Made by a program: the position numbers and the translations under genes
Part shown: positions 24,626 through 35,123 of the stretch, piece after piece
How positions within the stretch are numbered: position 1 is the first letter of the stretch
How the letters are laid out: each line of letters begins with the position of its first letter
From: CAVAWX01 sp963614215
GTDB lineage: Bacteria; Actinomycetota; Coriobacteriia; Coriobacteriales; QAMH01
Length of the DNA: 64,000 bases
Direction of reading: 5' to 3'
Assembly: GCA_963614215.1 (NCBI GenBank)
Contig: CAVECB010000006.1
Coordinates: 1 to 64,000 of the forward strand
Notes under the pieces: generated by a model
The model's input: the letters and a program-made list of their open reading frames with translations, nothing else
The model's database searches: none
What the model was told of the DNA's origin: nothing

Positions 24626-27229
24626 CTATTTGCCGCTCCCCTCGACCTTCTCGATGCGGACCGCCGTCTTCTTGTAGTCCGGCTCTTTGGAAAGCGGGCA
24701 GTACACCTCTTGCTGCGCCATGTTCACGAGCGTCTCCTCGGCGAAAAACGGCACGTAGCACATGTGCCGCCCCGGCTGCGTGCGCCCGGCGCTCGACACG
24801 GTGCACTCGAAGGCACCCCAGCGGCTCGTCACCTTCACCCTGTCGCCATCCTTGACCCCTATCTCGGCCATATCCTCGGCACACAGGTCCATCAAGGCCT
24901 CGGGCAGCGCGTTGTTCAGCTCGGGCACGCGACGCGTCATCGACCCGGTGTGCCAGTGCTCTAGCAGGCGCCCGGTGACCATATAGAACGGGTACTCGTC
25001 GTCGCGCGTCTCGGCCGGCGGCTCGTAAGGGTGGAAGGTGATGGCCGGCTTGTGGTCTTGGGTCTTGTAAAACGAGATGCCGTCCTTCTTGCCAGCGTCG
25101 CCCCATTTCTGCACGTTCCAGGCATCGAAGCCGTCCTCTTGGCTGCCCGAGCCGTTAAAGCGCCATTTCGTGGCGCGCCACTTGCCGTCCACCTGCTGAA
25201 CAGGCCAGGTCAGGCCGTGCTGGGTGATGTACTCGTCGTAGGGCGCAAGCCGCTTGGCGGTCAGCTTCAGCGGACTCCACCCTTCCTTTTTGTCCAGGTT
25301 GTCGTGGATGCGCAGCACACGATCGCTGGAGTAGCTGTTCTCGGCTGGGTCGGGATTGGAAAACGTGCGGTACTCGTTCCAGATCTCGCGGCACACGTCG
25401 CGCTGGTTGTCGTACTTGAAATCGCGCGCGTCTTTGTCGTAGAACTTGCCGAAGAGGGCATCGAACGCGTCGGTGTCGCCAATCTTTTCGCCGTCGAGCA
25501 CGCGCCGGGCCACCTCCATGAGCATCCACAGATCCCAGCGGGCATCCCCCGGCGGGTCGATCGCCTTTTCAAACACGGCCGTGCGGCGCTCGCCGTTGCC
25601 GAACATGCCCTCGCGCTCGATCCACATGGCGGCCGGCAAGACGACGTCGGCGTAGGCGGTCGATATCGTGGGATAGACCTCGGAGACGACGATGAAGGTG
25701 TTGAAGATGCCCGTGTGCTGGCCGTCGCGGCCAAGAAAGCGGTTCAGGTCGGTCATGGACTGGGCCCAGTTGTTGTGGGCCGTCCAGATGAAGTCCATGT
25801 TGCCGTTGGACATCTCGCGGAATATCTTCGTCGTGTGAAAGCCCTGCTCGGATATGTCTTCCAGCCAGCCTTCCGGCAGATTCCAGACGGCCTCCGTGTA
25901 GCGGCGGTGCTGCGCGTTGGCCACGACCAAATCGGCGGGCAGGCGGTGGCTGAAGGTGCCCACCTCGCGGGCCGTACCGCAGGCAGACGGCTGCCCGGTC
26001 AGAGAAAACGGCCCGTTGCCCGGTTTAGCTATCTTGCCCGAGAGCAGATGGCAGTTGTAGAAATTCTGGTTCACCCAGGTGCCGCGGTTGTGCTGGTTTG
26101 CCCCCATGGTCCACAGGCTCATGATCTTGCAGTTCGGGTCGGCGAAGGCCTCGTAGAGCGCTTTGAGATCCTCGACGGACACGCCCGACAGCGCGCTCGT
26201 GTACTCGTAGGTGTAGGGGTCGACGAGGCGCTTGAACTCGGCTAAGTCGATGGCGGTGGCATCGCTTGCGGTCTTGCCCTTGTCCGATTTGTCGTAGCTG
26301 TCGCGGTTTTCAAAGTCGTTGTTACCGATGTCTTCGCGGCCGTGCTTGAAGCAGGCGTGGTCGGCGACAAACTGCTTGTCGTAGGTCTCGTTTTCCAGCA
26401 GGTAGCGGCATATGCAGTTGGTGATGGCCAAGTCGGTGTTGGGCTCCATGACCATGACCTTGTCGGCGGTCGCGCTTGTGCGGTTTCTCACGGTGGTGAG
26501 GTCGTAGTGGCGCACTCCGTCGGCCTGCTTGCGCGCAGCGATACGGCTGAAGAGCATGGGATGGGCCTCGGCCATGTTCGCACCCCAGGTGATGAACAGG
26601 TCGGCGTGGTCGATGTCGGCATAGCAACCCGCCGGCTCGTCGGTGCCGAAGGTGCTCATGAAGGCAACGACGGCAGAGGCCATGCACAGGCGCGCATTGG
26701 GGTCGATGTTGTTGGAGCGCAGTCCCGCCTTCCAGAACTTGGCGGTGGCATACCCCTCCACGATGGGTTGTTGGCCCGAACCCCAAAACGCGAGGCGGCT
26801 CTTGTCGTTTTTCCAAGCCGTGCGCAGCTTCTCGGCCACGAGGTCGAGCGCCTCGTCCCATTCGGCCTCGCGGTAGACGCTCGCGTCGTTGGAGCCCTTG
26901 GTGGAAGGGTTCAGGCGAATCAAAGGCTTGGTCAGGCGGTCGCTGCCCTTCATGATCTTTGCCAGATAGTAGCCCTTCACGCAGTTCAGACCGCGGTTGG
27001 AGTCGTTGTCGGGGTCGCCCGTGATGCTGACCACTTTGCCGTTTTGCACCTCGACCAGCACGCCGCAACCGCAGCCGCAGAAACGGCACACGCTGACGTA
27101 GGTGGTGACGCTACCCTGGTCTATGGACGGGTTTTTCCTAGGGGCGCAGCTTGCCAGCGATCCGGCCGCCGCAGCGCTTGCCGCCGCGATGGCGGTCATC
27201 TTGATAAAGTCACGTCTCGAGCAATCCAT
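24626..27229 (-). CDS. napA: Periplasmic-type nitrate reductase catalytic subunit NapA, predicted Tat lipoprotein
   Basis: 867 residues from the ATG at 27229 (GAGGAGGAAACG ahead). It reduces nitrate to nitrite outside the membrane with a bis-MGD molybdenum centre. The twin-arginine motif SRRDFIKM starts at residue 4. The signal ends in SLASC (C28), a good lipobox, so the enzyme may be lipid-anchored. The 4Fe-4S cysteines are C48, C51, C55 and C83; the Mo ligand is C182 in ARLCMASA. NapA segments GPFSLTGQPSACG and RLLEHWHTGSMTRR are clear. No napB is present. It sits between napG and napD. Confidence 0.95.
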   Translation of the reverse strand: MDCSRRDFIKMTAIAAASAAAAGSLASCAPRKNPSIDQGSVTTYVSVCRFCGCGCGVLVEVQNGKVVSITGDPDNDSNRGLNCVKGYYLAKIMKGSDRLTKPLIRLNPSTKGSNDASVYREAEWDEALDLVAEKLRTAWKNDKSRLAFWGSGQQPIVEGYATAKFWKAGLRSNNIDPNARLCMASAVVAFMSTFGTDEPAGCYADIDHADLFITWGANMAEAHPMLFSRIAARKQADGVRHYDLTTVRNRTSATADKVMVMEPNTDLAITNCICRYLLENETYDKQFVADHACFKHGREDIGNNDFENRDSYDKSDKGKTASDATAIDLAEFKRLVDPYTYEYTSALSGVSVEDLKALYEAFADPNCKIMSLWTMGANQHNRGTWVNQNFYNCHLLSGKIAKPGNGPFSLTGQPSACGTAREVGTFSHRLPADLVVANAQHRRYTEAVWNLPEGWLEDISEQGFHTTKIFREMSNGNMDFIWTAHNNWAQSMTDLNRFLGRDGQHTGIFNTFIVVSEVYPTISTAYADVVLPAAMWIEREGMFGNGERRTAVFEKAIDPPGDARWDLWMLMEVARRVLDGEKIGDTDAFDALFGKFYDKDARDFKYDNQRDVCREIWNEYRTFSNPDPAENSYSSDRVLRIHDNLDKKEGWSPLKLTAKRLAPYDEYITQHGLTWPVQQVDGKWRATKWRFNGSGSQEDGFDAWNVQKWGDAGKKDGISFYKTQDHKPAITFHPYEPPAETRDDEYPFYMVTGRLLEHWHTGSMTRRVPELNNALPEALMDLCAEDMAEIGVKDGDRVKVTSRWGAFECTVSSAGRTQPGRHMCYVPFFAEETLVNMAQQEVYCPLSKEPDYKKTAVRIEKVEGSGK

Positions 27230-27285
27230 CGTTTCCTCCTCGCGTTTTCTTGCCTCCCGCGCATCCGCGGACGCAAGAAAAACCC

Positions 27286-27891
27286 TCATTTCCCCTTCTT
27301 CTCCTGCTCTGCGATGCTCACGACGCGCATGGCCACCTTCGGCTCACGCACGACGCAGCGCTGCACGCACAGGCCGCAGCCCGTGCAGGCGTCTTTGTTG
27401 ATGGTCGGGATGAACTTCGCGTGTATGGCGTCGTTTTCCATCGCGCGGTACTCGATGGAAATGGCCTCGTCTATGAGCGGGCAGACGCGATAGCACACCT
27501 CGCAGCGCATGCCCTTGAAGGCAATGCAGGTGTTTTCGTTAATTTTCACGTAGCCCATGTCCACGTCGTGTTTTTCGGCCACATCGCGAAGGGCGCCGGT
27601 GGGGCACGCCGCGACGCAGGGAAAATCGGGGCACAGGCGGCAGGCGCGCGACTCCGGCTCCAGCATGGGCGTACCCACGGCCGCCCCCGCATCCGCACCG
27701 GCCGCGCGAATTGCCTTGTAGGGGCAGGCTTCGATGCATTTGCCGCACTTGACGCAGCGAGCCATGAAGTCGCGCTCGCCGCACGAACCGGGAGGACGCA
27801 CGAGAGACGAAGCACCGGCCGCGAACGCATAGGCGCCTTCGAGCGCGACAGCGCCGGCCGCAATGCCCGCTATGAGCTTGGCAAAGCCCAC
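27286..27891 (-). CDS. napG: NapG-type ferredoxin
   Basis: 201 residues with four 4Fe-4S cysteine sets: CVKCGKCIEACP, CRLCPDFPCVAACP, CIAFKGMRCEVCYRVCP and CTGCGLCVQRC. The N terminus (FAKLIAGIAAGAVALEGAYAFAAG) is hydrophobic and lacks a clear RR motif, so it may be a membrane anchor, not a Tat signal. NapG with NapH forms a quinol dehydrogenase feeding NapA. It lies between the multihaem cytochrome and napA. Confidence 0.9.
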   Translation of the reverse strand: MGFAKLIAGIAAGAVALEGAYAFAAGASSLVRPPGSCGERDFMARCVKCGKCIEACPYKAIRAAGADAGAAVGTPMLEPESRACRLCPDFPCVAACPTGALRDVAEKHDVDMGYVKINENTCIAFKGMRCEVCYRVCPLIDEAISIEYRAMENDAIHAKFIPTINKDACTGCGLCVQRCVVREPKVAMRVVSIAEQEKKGK

Positions 27892-27921
27892 GTCTCCCCC
27901 TCCCTTTGGCGCGTCGGCATC

Positions 27922-28743
27922 CTAGTCTTGGTTGTCGTAGGCCCCATACATCGTCTCGAGCTTCTTGGAATCCGCCTCGGACAGCCAGCCGGCGGGAAGG
28001 TCTTTGAGAGAATCGCTGTGGCAACTCGTACACACGAGCACAGACGAGCGATGCGATTTGTGGCAATCGGTGCAGGTGTATTGGAAGTGGTGCCAGGAGT
28101 GCGGGTTGCGCGTCATGTCCGCAGTCTTTTCCGTCAACTCGCTTTTCGTCATGTTGTGGCAGCTCTCGTTTAGGCAAAACTCGGTGCTGTCGTCATAGTT
28201 TTCGTAGGCCGTCAGATTGTCGAGGTTGCGCTCGGAAAGCGGCGCCACGTAGTCGCCGGTGACGGTGCGGGCGGCTTCGGTAATCTGCTCGGCCATGACC
28301 GGCTTGTGGCAGCCGGTGCAGGTGATGTTGGCATCGACGCGGTGAACGGCGGCCAGCATGCCGGAGGCATCGGAGACCTCGTTGCCCCACTTGTCCACGG
28401 CGGGCTGGCCAGGCGTCGCCTCGTAGGTGGGCACATAGCCGTCCATGGATGCGTGACAGACGGCACCGCAAAACCCTGGGGTCTCGTGCCAGGCGTAGAG
28501 GCCGGCTCCCGCCGCGCCGAAAACGACGACGAGAATAGCAACGCTGACCTGCCAGCGCTTCAGCGGACCTGCTTTTTTGTTTCCCCAGCGGCGCAGCCTC
28601 GAGTCGCGCTTCTTCTTTTCTGTGCCGTCGGCCGCTGCGGCCTTTGTGGTCTCGTCGGCTTTGCCAGCCGCGACCCCCTCGACGCTTTCGACGTCCTTGG
28701 CGGTCTTGGTCCTTTCGGCTGCCTTGCTCTTCTCTTCGTCCAT
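27922..28743 (-). CDS. Membrane-anchored multihaem cytochrome c (NapC/NrfH/NapM-like)
   Basis: 273 residues from the ATG at 28743 (GGAG ahead). A charged Lys/Glu/Ala-rich cytosolic tail of about 60 residues precedes one span (about 64-85). Five haem attachment sites follow: CGAVCH (92-97), CTGCH (142-146), CLNESCH (190-196), CTDCH (224-228) and CTSCH (238-242). The first has three and the third four residues between the cysteines, against the usual two. First gene of the nap operon, so it probably replaces NapC/NapB in carrying electrons to NapA. The adjacent Ccm system would attach its haems. Confidence 0.85.
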   Translation of the reverse strand: MDEEKSKAAERTKTAKDVESVEGVAAGKADETTKAAAADGTEKKKRDSRLRRWGNKKAGPLKRWQVSVAILVVVFGAAGAGLYAWHETPGFCGAVCHASMDGYVPTYEATPGQPAVDKWGNEVSDASGMLAAVHRVDANITCTGCHKPVMAEQITEAARTVTGDYVAPLSERNLDNLTAYENYDDSTEFCLNESCHNMTKSELTEKTADMTRNPHSWHHFQYTCTDCHKSHRSSVLVCTSCHSDSLKDLPAGWLSEADSKKLETMYGAYDNQD

Positions 28744-28837
28744 GACAGGCTCCGTCCCCGAAAAGAAGAGCGACCCGCAGGTGTGTTTCGCGAGCCGCTC
28801 TAAATCTCCCTGCGGAGCCGATGGTAGCGTGCACATG

Positions 28838-28880
28838 CCGCGGAAAACCCGCGGGGCATGCAAGTCTAGGGTAAAACCCT
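28838..28880 (-). promoter_or_regulatory. Inverted repeats upstream of the nap operon
   Basis: In the 191-bp gap between argG and the cytochrome gene, CCGCGG occurs at 28838-28843 and again at 28849-28854. The repeat is flanked by near-matching CATG...GCATG arms, making an imperfect hairpin of about 30 bp. A second small repeat, AGGGT-AAA-ACCCT, is at 28868-28880. These are candidate operator or RNA structures for nap control. No clear -35/-10 pair could be fixed. Confidence 0.4.
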
Positions 28881-28934
28881 CATGTCGGGGCTGCCCCTTT
28901 CACCGAAAGTCCCTTGGAGCCTTTCCAACTTGCG

Positions 28935-30149
<1,215 letters not shown>

Positions 30150-30168
30150 TTCCGTACTTCCTCGCTTT

Positions 30169-30594
30169 CTACTTTTTTCTGCGCGCCGAGATCTCTTTCT
30201 CGACGTTTTTTCCGTCTTCTTCTGACGCCGCGGCGACGAATATGGTGTCGTCGCCGGCGATGGTTCCCAATACGCCGTCCAGTCCGGCCGCGTCGATGGC
30301 CGCCGCGACACTCATGGCCGCGCCCGGCTCCGTCTTCACCACCACCTGGTTGCCCGCGCGAGCCACGTCGTGCACGAGGGTGCGCACCATCTGCGAGAGG
30401 CGCAGGTCCTCGGGCAGCACGTAGGCGCCGTCTTCCTTGCGCAGATCCATCTCGGCGATATCACGCGAGACGGTGGCCTGCGCGACGTCGAAGCCGCGCT
30501 TGCTCAGCGCGTCGGCGAGCTCGTTTTGCGTGCCCACCGAACAGGCGCGCACGATCTCGCGTATGGCTTTGTGCCTGTCGCCCCTCACGCCCAT
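30169..30594 (-). CDS. argR: Arginine repressor ArgR
   Basis: 141 residues from the ATG at 30594 (TGAGGA ahead). The N-terminal winged-helix segment ELADALSKRGFDVAQATVSRDI and the C-terminal arginine-binding/hexamer motif GTIAGDDTIFV are clear. It would bind ARG boxes when arginine is plentiful. The likely target is the palindrome at 35124-35143 in front of argJ, giving autoregulation because argR is inside the operon. Confidence 0.95.
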   Translation of the reverse strand: MGVRGDRHKAIREIVRACSVGTQNELADALSKRGFDVAQATVSRDIAEMDLRKEDGAYVLPEDLRLSQMVRTLVHDVARAGNQVVVKTEPGAAMSVAAAIDAAGLDGVLGTIAGDDTIFVAAASEEDGKNVEKEISARRKK

Positions 30595-30604
30595 GCGCGC
30601 GTCC

Positions 30605-31546
30605 TCATGCCACGCCCAGCACGCACGACAGCAGCGCTTTTTGGGCGTGCAAGCGGTTTTCGGCCTCGTCAAAGACCACCGACGCCGGCCCGTCTATGAC
30701 CTCGTCGGCCACCTCCTCGCCGCGATGTGCGGGCAGGCAGTGCATGAAGATGGCGTCCGGCGCGGCACGGCGCATGGCCGCCTCGTCTATCTGAAAGCCC
30801 TCGAAGGCCGCCAGGCGTGCGTCGTGCTCGGCCTCGTCGCCCATGGACGTCCACGTGTCCGTGACTACCACATCGGCTCCATCAAGCGCCGACAGGTCGT
30901 CGAAGAAACGCAGCGAGCCGCCCGTCTTGCGGCAACGAGCCGCGCTCTCGGCCGCGACGCGCTCGTTCCACCAATACCCCGCCGGGCAGCCGATGGCCAC
31001 GTCCATCTTGGCCAGCGGCGCAAGCTCCATGTAGGTGTTGGCCATGTTGTTGCCATCGCCCACATAGGCAAGCTTCAGCCCCTCTAGGCGCCCCTTGTGC
31101 TCGAGTATGGTCAGCGCGTCGGCCAGGCCCTGGCAGGGGTGGAAATCGTCGGTTAAGGCGTTGATCACGGGCACTTCGGCCCAATGCGCCACCTCGGCGA
31201 CCTTGGACTGCTTGAAGGTGCGCAAGACGATGGCGTCCACAAAGCGCTCCAGCACGAGCGTGGTGTCGTGGACTGTCTCGCCGCGCGAAAATGCCGAGCG
31301 CTCATCACTCATCACGATGGGTTGCGCCCCCAAGCGCGCGACCCCCACCTCGAAGCTCGTGCGCGTGCGCAAGCTGGGCTTTTCCATGATGATGGCGACA
31401 GCCTTGCCCGCGCAGGTGCTCTCGCGGGCGCCCGTTTTCCAGGCGCGCTTTTGGCGTGCGGCCGTCTCGATGACAAACGAGAACTCCTCGCTCGTCAGGT
31501 CCGCCAGGCGCAAAAGATCGCGTCCGGCCAGGGTGTTCTCGCTCAT
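30605..31546 (-). CDS. argF: Ornithine carbamoyltransferase
   Basis: 313 residues. The start at 31546 is chosen because GAGGAGG lies seven bases ahead and its ATG overlaps the argD stop (ATGA); an ATG two codons earlier is less well spaced. The carbamoyl-phosphate loop SLRTRTSFE, FHPCQGLAD and the ornithine-site FMHCLPAHRGEE are visible. It makes citrulline from ornithine. The anabolic role is inferred from its place between argD and argR. Confidence 0.95.
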   Translation of the reverse strand: MSENTLAGRDLLRLADLTSEEFSFVIETAARQKRAWKTGARESTCAGKAVAIIMEKPSLRTRTSFEVGVARLGAQPIVMSDERSAFSRGETVHDTTLVLERFVDAIVLRTFKQSKVAEVAHWAEVPVINALTDDFHPCQGLADALTILEHKGRLEGLKLAYVGDGNNMANTYMELAPLAKMDVAIGCPAGYWWNERVAAESAARCRKTGGSLRFFDDLSALDGADVVVTDTWTSMGDEAEHDARLAAFEGFQIDEAAMRRAAPDAIFMHCLPAHRGEEVADEVIDGPASVVFDEAENRLHAQKALLSCVLGVA

Positions 31547-32820
31547 CTGCATGCCTCCTCGTAGCACTTGGGAAGTTTGTCCACCAGCTCGTCGACGTCG
31601 GTGCGCTCGATGACCAGCGGCGGCAAGAAGCGTAGCACGTCGTCTGCGGGCGCGTTGAAGACAAGGCCGCAGTCTAGCCCGGCGCGCACGAGGGCATGGG
31701 AGAGCGGCGCGTCGATGCTTGCCCCCACCATGAGACCGGCGCCACGCACCTGCGTGACGAAGGGCAGGGCGGCCAAGCGCTCGGACAGGTAAGCGCCCAC
31801 GTCGGCCACGTGCGCGCAAAAGCCCGGCTCGCACATGATCTGCGTCGTGGCATCGGCGGCGGCCACGGCAAGGGCAGAGCCGCCGAAAGTCGAGCCGTGC
31901 ATGCCGGGCTGCAAAAGCTCGCCCAACTCGCCGCGCGCGGAAAACGCCCCCATGGGCACGCCGTTGGCGATGCCCTTTGCCATGGTCACCACGTCGGGGA
32001 CGACGCCGAAGCGCTGGAAACAAAACGGAGAACCCGTGCGGGCAAGGCCTGTCTGCACCTCGTCGAATATGAGCAGCATGCCGCGCTCTTCGGTGAGGCG
32101 ACGGGCGGCTTGCACGTACTCGCGCGTACACGGCCACACCCCCGATTCGCCCTGTATGGGCTCGAGCAACAGCGCCGCCGGCCGCGTGCCGTCCACCTCG
32201 GCGTCAAGGGCCGCCTCTAGGGCGTCGACGTCGTTTAGGGGCACGTGCGAAAAACCCGGCGGCAGAGGCGCGAAGGGGTCTTGGAAGCGGTCTTGGGCTG
32301 TGGCGGCAAGCGTCGCAAGCGTGCGCCCGTGAAAGGAGCGCTTTGCCGTGACGATGCCCCAGGCACCGTCCAGGCGCTCCTTGCCCCAGCGCCGCGCAAG
32401 CTTGACGGCGCCCTCGTTGGCCTCGGCGCCGGAGTTCGCGAAAAAGGTCTTCCACTGCCCGCCTGCCGCGCAACCCGGGCTGGCCTCTTCACCACCCACT
32501 TCACCACCTGCATTGGGCGCAACCCCTGCCTCGCCTGCCAGCATCTTCGAGAGGCGCTCGGCCAGCTGCCCACGTTTTTCGATGTAGAAGTAGTTGCTCA
32601 CGTGCACGAGCTTTTCTGCCTGCTCGACGATGGCGGCCGTCACGCGCGGGTTGCAATGCCCCACCGACACCACCGCGATGCCGGCGAGGAAATCGAGGTA
32701 CTCCTTGCCCGCATCATCGAAAAGCCGCGTCATCTCGCCGCGCACAAACTGCACGTCCTCGCGCCCGTAGGCGTGCATGAGGTAGCGCGCCTCGAGCTCT
32801 TTTTCTTGCGCCAAGCCCAT
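31543..32820 (-). CDS. argD: Acetylornithine aminotransferase
   Basis: 425 residues, class III PLP enzyme. The cofactor segment FANSGAEANEGAVKLAR, the LIFDEVQTGLARTG motif and the Schiff-base lysine in MAKGIANG are present. A Gly/Ala/Glu-rich insertion of about 25 residues (about 92-117, containing GGEVGGEEAS) lies just before the FANSGAEA segment and is absent from most relatives. It converts N-acetylglutamate semialdehyde to N-acetylornithine. 3 bp downstream of argB. Confidence 0.94.
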   Translation of the reverse strand: MGLAQEKELEARYLMHAYGREDVQFVRGEMTRLFDDAGKEYLDFLAGIAVVSVGHCNPRVTAAIVEQAEKLVHVSNYFYIEKRGQLAERLSKMLAGEAGVAPNAGGEVGGEEASPGCAAGGQWKTFFANSGAEANEGAVKLARRWGKERLDGAWGIVTAKRSFHGRTLATLAATAQDRFQDPFAPLPPGFSHVPLNDVDALEAALDAEVDGTRPAALLLEPIQGESGVWPCTREYVQAARRLTEERGMLLIFDEVQTGLARTGSPFCFQRFGVVPDVVTMAKGIANGVPMGAFSARGELGELLQPGMHGSTFGGSALAVAAADATTQIMCEPGFCAHVADVGAYLSERLAALPFVTQVRGAGLMVGASIDAPLSHALVRAGLDCGLVFNAPADDVLRFLPPLVIERTDVDELVDKLPKCYEEACR

Positions 32821-32823
32821 CTC

Positions 32824-33804
32824 CTACTCCTTCCTGCCGATGGTCTGGATGGCCGCGTCGAGCTTGCTTGCGAAATTGCTGACCGGCGCCTCGACGAAAT
32901 CCGGGTCGACCGAATCGTCGTCGCCGCGGCGTATGAGCGTGCCCACACCCTCGTCGGTGAATATCTCCAGCACCAGCGCGTGCGGCATCGTGCCGTTGAT
33001 GATGTGCGCTTTCGCCACACCGGCCGATAGCGCCGTCACGCAGGCGTTTATCTTGGGAATCATGCCAGACGACATGGTGCCGCCCTCCACCAAATCGACC
33101 GCCTCGGATAGCGCCATGCGCGAGACGAGCGTGGATTTGTCGTCGAAATCGGTGTAGAGGCCATCCACGTCGGTGATGAAGACAATTTTTTGCGCCCCGA
33201 TGCTTGCGGCCAACTCGCCTGCCACCGTGTCGGCGTTGATGTTGTAGTCGCCGTCAGCACCGTAGCCCACCGTCGCGATGACGGGAATGTAGTCGGCGGC
33301 GAGCAAGTCTTCGACCAGGCAGGTGTTCACGGTCTCGACGCGCCCTACGCGCCCGAGCACATCGGCGTCAAGCGGGCTTGCCTGGATGATCTTCGCGTCC
33401 GCACCGTTGAGCCCCACGGCGATGGCTCCGTGCTTGTTCACGGCGGCGACGAGCTCTTGGTTCACCTGCCCCACAAGCGTCATCTTCACCACCTCCATCG
33501 TGGCCTCGTCGGTGACGCGCTGGCCGCCCTCGAAGCGGGTGGGGATGTCGAGGCGCGAGAGCATGCCGTTGATGGCCGGCCCTCCGCCGTGCACGATGAT
33601 GGGGTTGGCGCCCATGAGCTTGAGCAAGATGATGTCGTCGACCACCGCGTCGCGCAAAGGACCTGATTGCATGGCCGCGCCGCCGTATTTGATTACGACC
33701 GTCTTGCCCGTGATGTCTTCAATCCAGGGCAGCGCCTCGATCAAGACCTTCGCGCGCGCCTCCCTGGAAAGCGCGGCCTGCTGCGTCTGCTCGCGAAACT
33801 TCAT
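32824..33804 (-). CDS. argB: Acetylglutamate kinase
   Basis: 326 residues. The substrate loops VVIKYGGAAMQ and IIVHGGGPAINGML and the ATP-side GGTMSSGMIPKINACVTAL are typical of NAGK. The N-terminal extension of about 30 residues before the first strand resembles that of arginine-inhibited hexameric kinases, so feedback control is possible. It lies between argJ (21 bp) and argD (3 bp). Confidence 0.95.
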   Translation of the reverse strand: MKFREQTQQAALSREARAKVLIEALPWIEDITGKTVVIKYGGAAMQSGPLRDAVVDDIILLKLMGANPIIVHGGGPAINGMLSRLDIPTRFEGGQRVTDEATMEVVKMTLVGQVNQELVAAVNKHGAIAVGLNGADAKIIQASPLDADVLGRVGRVETVNTCLVEDLLAADYIPVIATVGYGADGDYNINADTVAGELAASIGAQKIVFITDVDGLYTDFDDKSTLVSRMALSEAVDLVEGGTMSSGMIPKINACVTALSAGVAKAHIINGTMPHALVLEIFTDEGVGTLIRRGDDDSVDPDFVEAPVSNFASKLDAAIQTIGRKE

Positions 33805-33825
33805 GCGTGTGCGCCCTCCTCTTTT

Positions 33826-35091
33826 TTAGCTGCGGTAGTCGGCGTTGATGTGGATGTAGTCGTGGGTGAGGTCGCAGGTCCACACGCGCGCCTGGCCGTT
33901 CCCGGCGTGAAAGTCCACGTCGATGGCTATCTCGTCACGCTCGAAGCGTTTGGTGGCCTCCTCTTCGGAAAACGACTGCGCCAGGCCTGCACGGCACACG
34001 GGCAACCCCATGATGTCGATGTCGCAGCGCTCCTGGGCAAAGTCCGCGCCCGACTTGCCCGCGGCGGCGGCGATGCGCCCCCAGTTGCAGTCGCGTCCGG
34101 CGATGGCGGTCTTGACCAGCGGAGAATTGGCGATGGCGCGGGCTGCCAACTCGGCGTCTTCGTCGTGGGCCGCGCCGCGCACGGTCACGGTCACGAGCTT
34201 GGTCGCCCCCTCGCCGTCTGCCGCTATCTGGCGAGCCAAGTCCTCGCAGACTGATTGCAGGGCCGCCGCGAAGATGGAAAAACGCGCGTCGTCGGCCGAC
34301 TCAATCGTCGGTAGGCCCGCCGCGCCGCTTGCCAGCAAAAAGACGCTGTCGTTGGTGGAAGTGTCGGAGTCCACGGTGATCTTGTTGAAGGAGACATCCA
34401 CCGCCTGCTTCAGCGCCTGGGCTGCAACGGATGCGGAGACGGGCGCATCGGTCGTGAGCACGGCCAGCATCGTGGCCATGTCCGGCTGGATCATGCCCGA
34501 ACCCTTGCACATGCCGCCCACCGCGCAGGCCTGCCCGTCCAGCTCGAAGGCCACGGCGCATTCCTTGGGGTGGGTGTCGGTGGTCATGATGGCGCAGGCC
34601 GCGTCGTGAGCCGCCGCAGGCGATGCGGCGGCGGCGGCTGCCAGCAGCGGCACGCCCTCGGTGAAAGGCGCAAGCGGCAGCGGCACGCCGATGACGCCGG
34701 TGGAGGCGACGAAAACCTCTTCGGCCTCGCAGCCCAGGGCCTGCGCCACGCAATCTGCGCTTTGCCGCGCCACGTCCATGCCGGGCTGCCCCGTCGCGGC
34801 GTTCGCGTTGCCCGAGTTCAAAACCACCGCGCGCGCCTTGGCCTTCGCGGCCACCTCGCGCGAGACGGCCACGGGGGCAGCGGCGAACTTGTTTTTGGTG
34901 AAGACACCCGCCGCGACGGCAGACCCTTCATCGGCGACGACGAGCGCGGCGTCGAGGCGGCCCGGGTTCTTGCGAAAACCCAAGTGCAGGCCGGATGCGG
35001 AAAAGCCGGCTGCGGCGCAGACCCCGCCGTCCACATAGGAAAACGTCGGGTCGGGCAGGGGCGCGTGCTGTATGTTCGTGTGCTGTTCCAT
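33826..35091 (-). CDS. argJ: Bifunctional glutamate N-acetyltransferase / ornithine acetyltransferase
   Basis: 421 residues. ArgJ recycles the acetyl group from N-acetylornithine to glutamate. The self-cleavage site is in GMIQPDMATMLAVLTTD: the threonine in MATMLA becomes the new N-terminal nucleophile. Further family segments are VLNSGNANAATG and VDSDTSTNDSVFLLASG. It is the first gene of the operon here; argC, usually upstream, is not in the window. ARG-box-like sequence precedes it. Confidence 0.95.
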   Translation of the reverse strand: MEQHTNIQHAPLPDPTFSYVDGGVCAAAGFSASGLHLGFRKNPGRLDAALVVADEGSAVAAGVFTKNKFAAAPVAVSREVAAKAKARAVVLNSGNANAATGQPGMDVARQSADCVAQALGCEAEEVFVASTGVIGVPLPLAPFTEGVPLLAAAAAASPAAAHDAACAIMTTDTHPKECAVAFELDGQACAVGGMCKGSGMIQPDMATMLAVLTTDAPVSASVAAQALKQAVDVSFNKITVDSDTSTNDSVFLLASGAAGLPTIESADDARFSIFAAALQSVCEDLARQIAADGEGATKLVTVTVRGAAHDEDAELAARAIANSPLVKTAIAGRDCNWGRIAAAAGKSGADFAQERCDIDIMGLPVCRAGLAQSFSEEEATKRFERDEIAIDVDFHAGNGQARVWTCDLTHDYIHINADYRS

Positions 35092-35123
35092 AATGGGCGC
35101 ATTGTGCGCCTGCTGGCGCTGAT

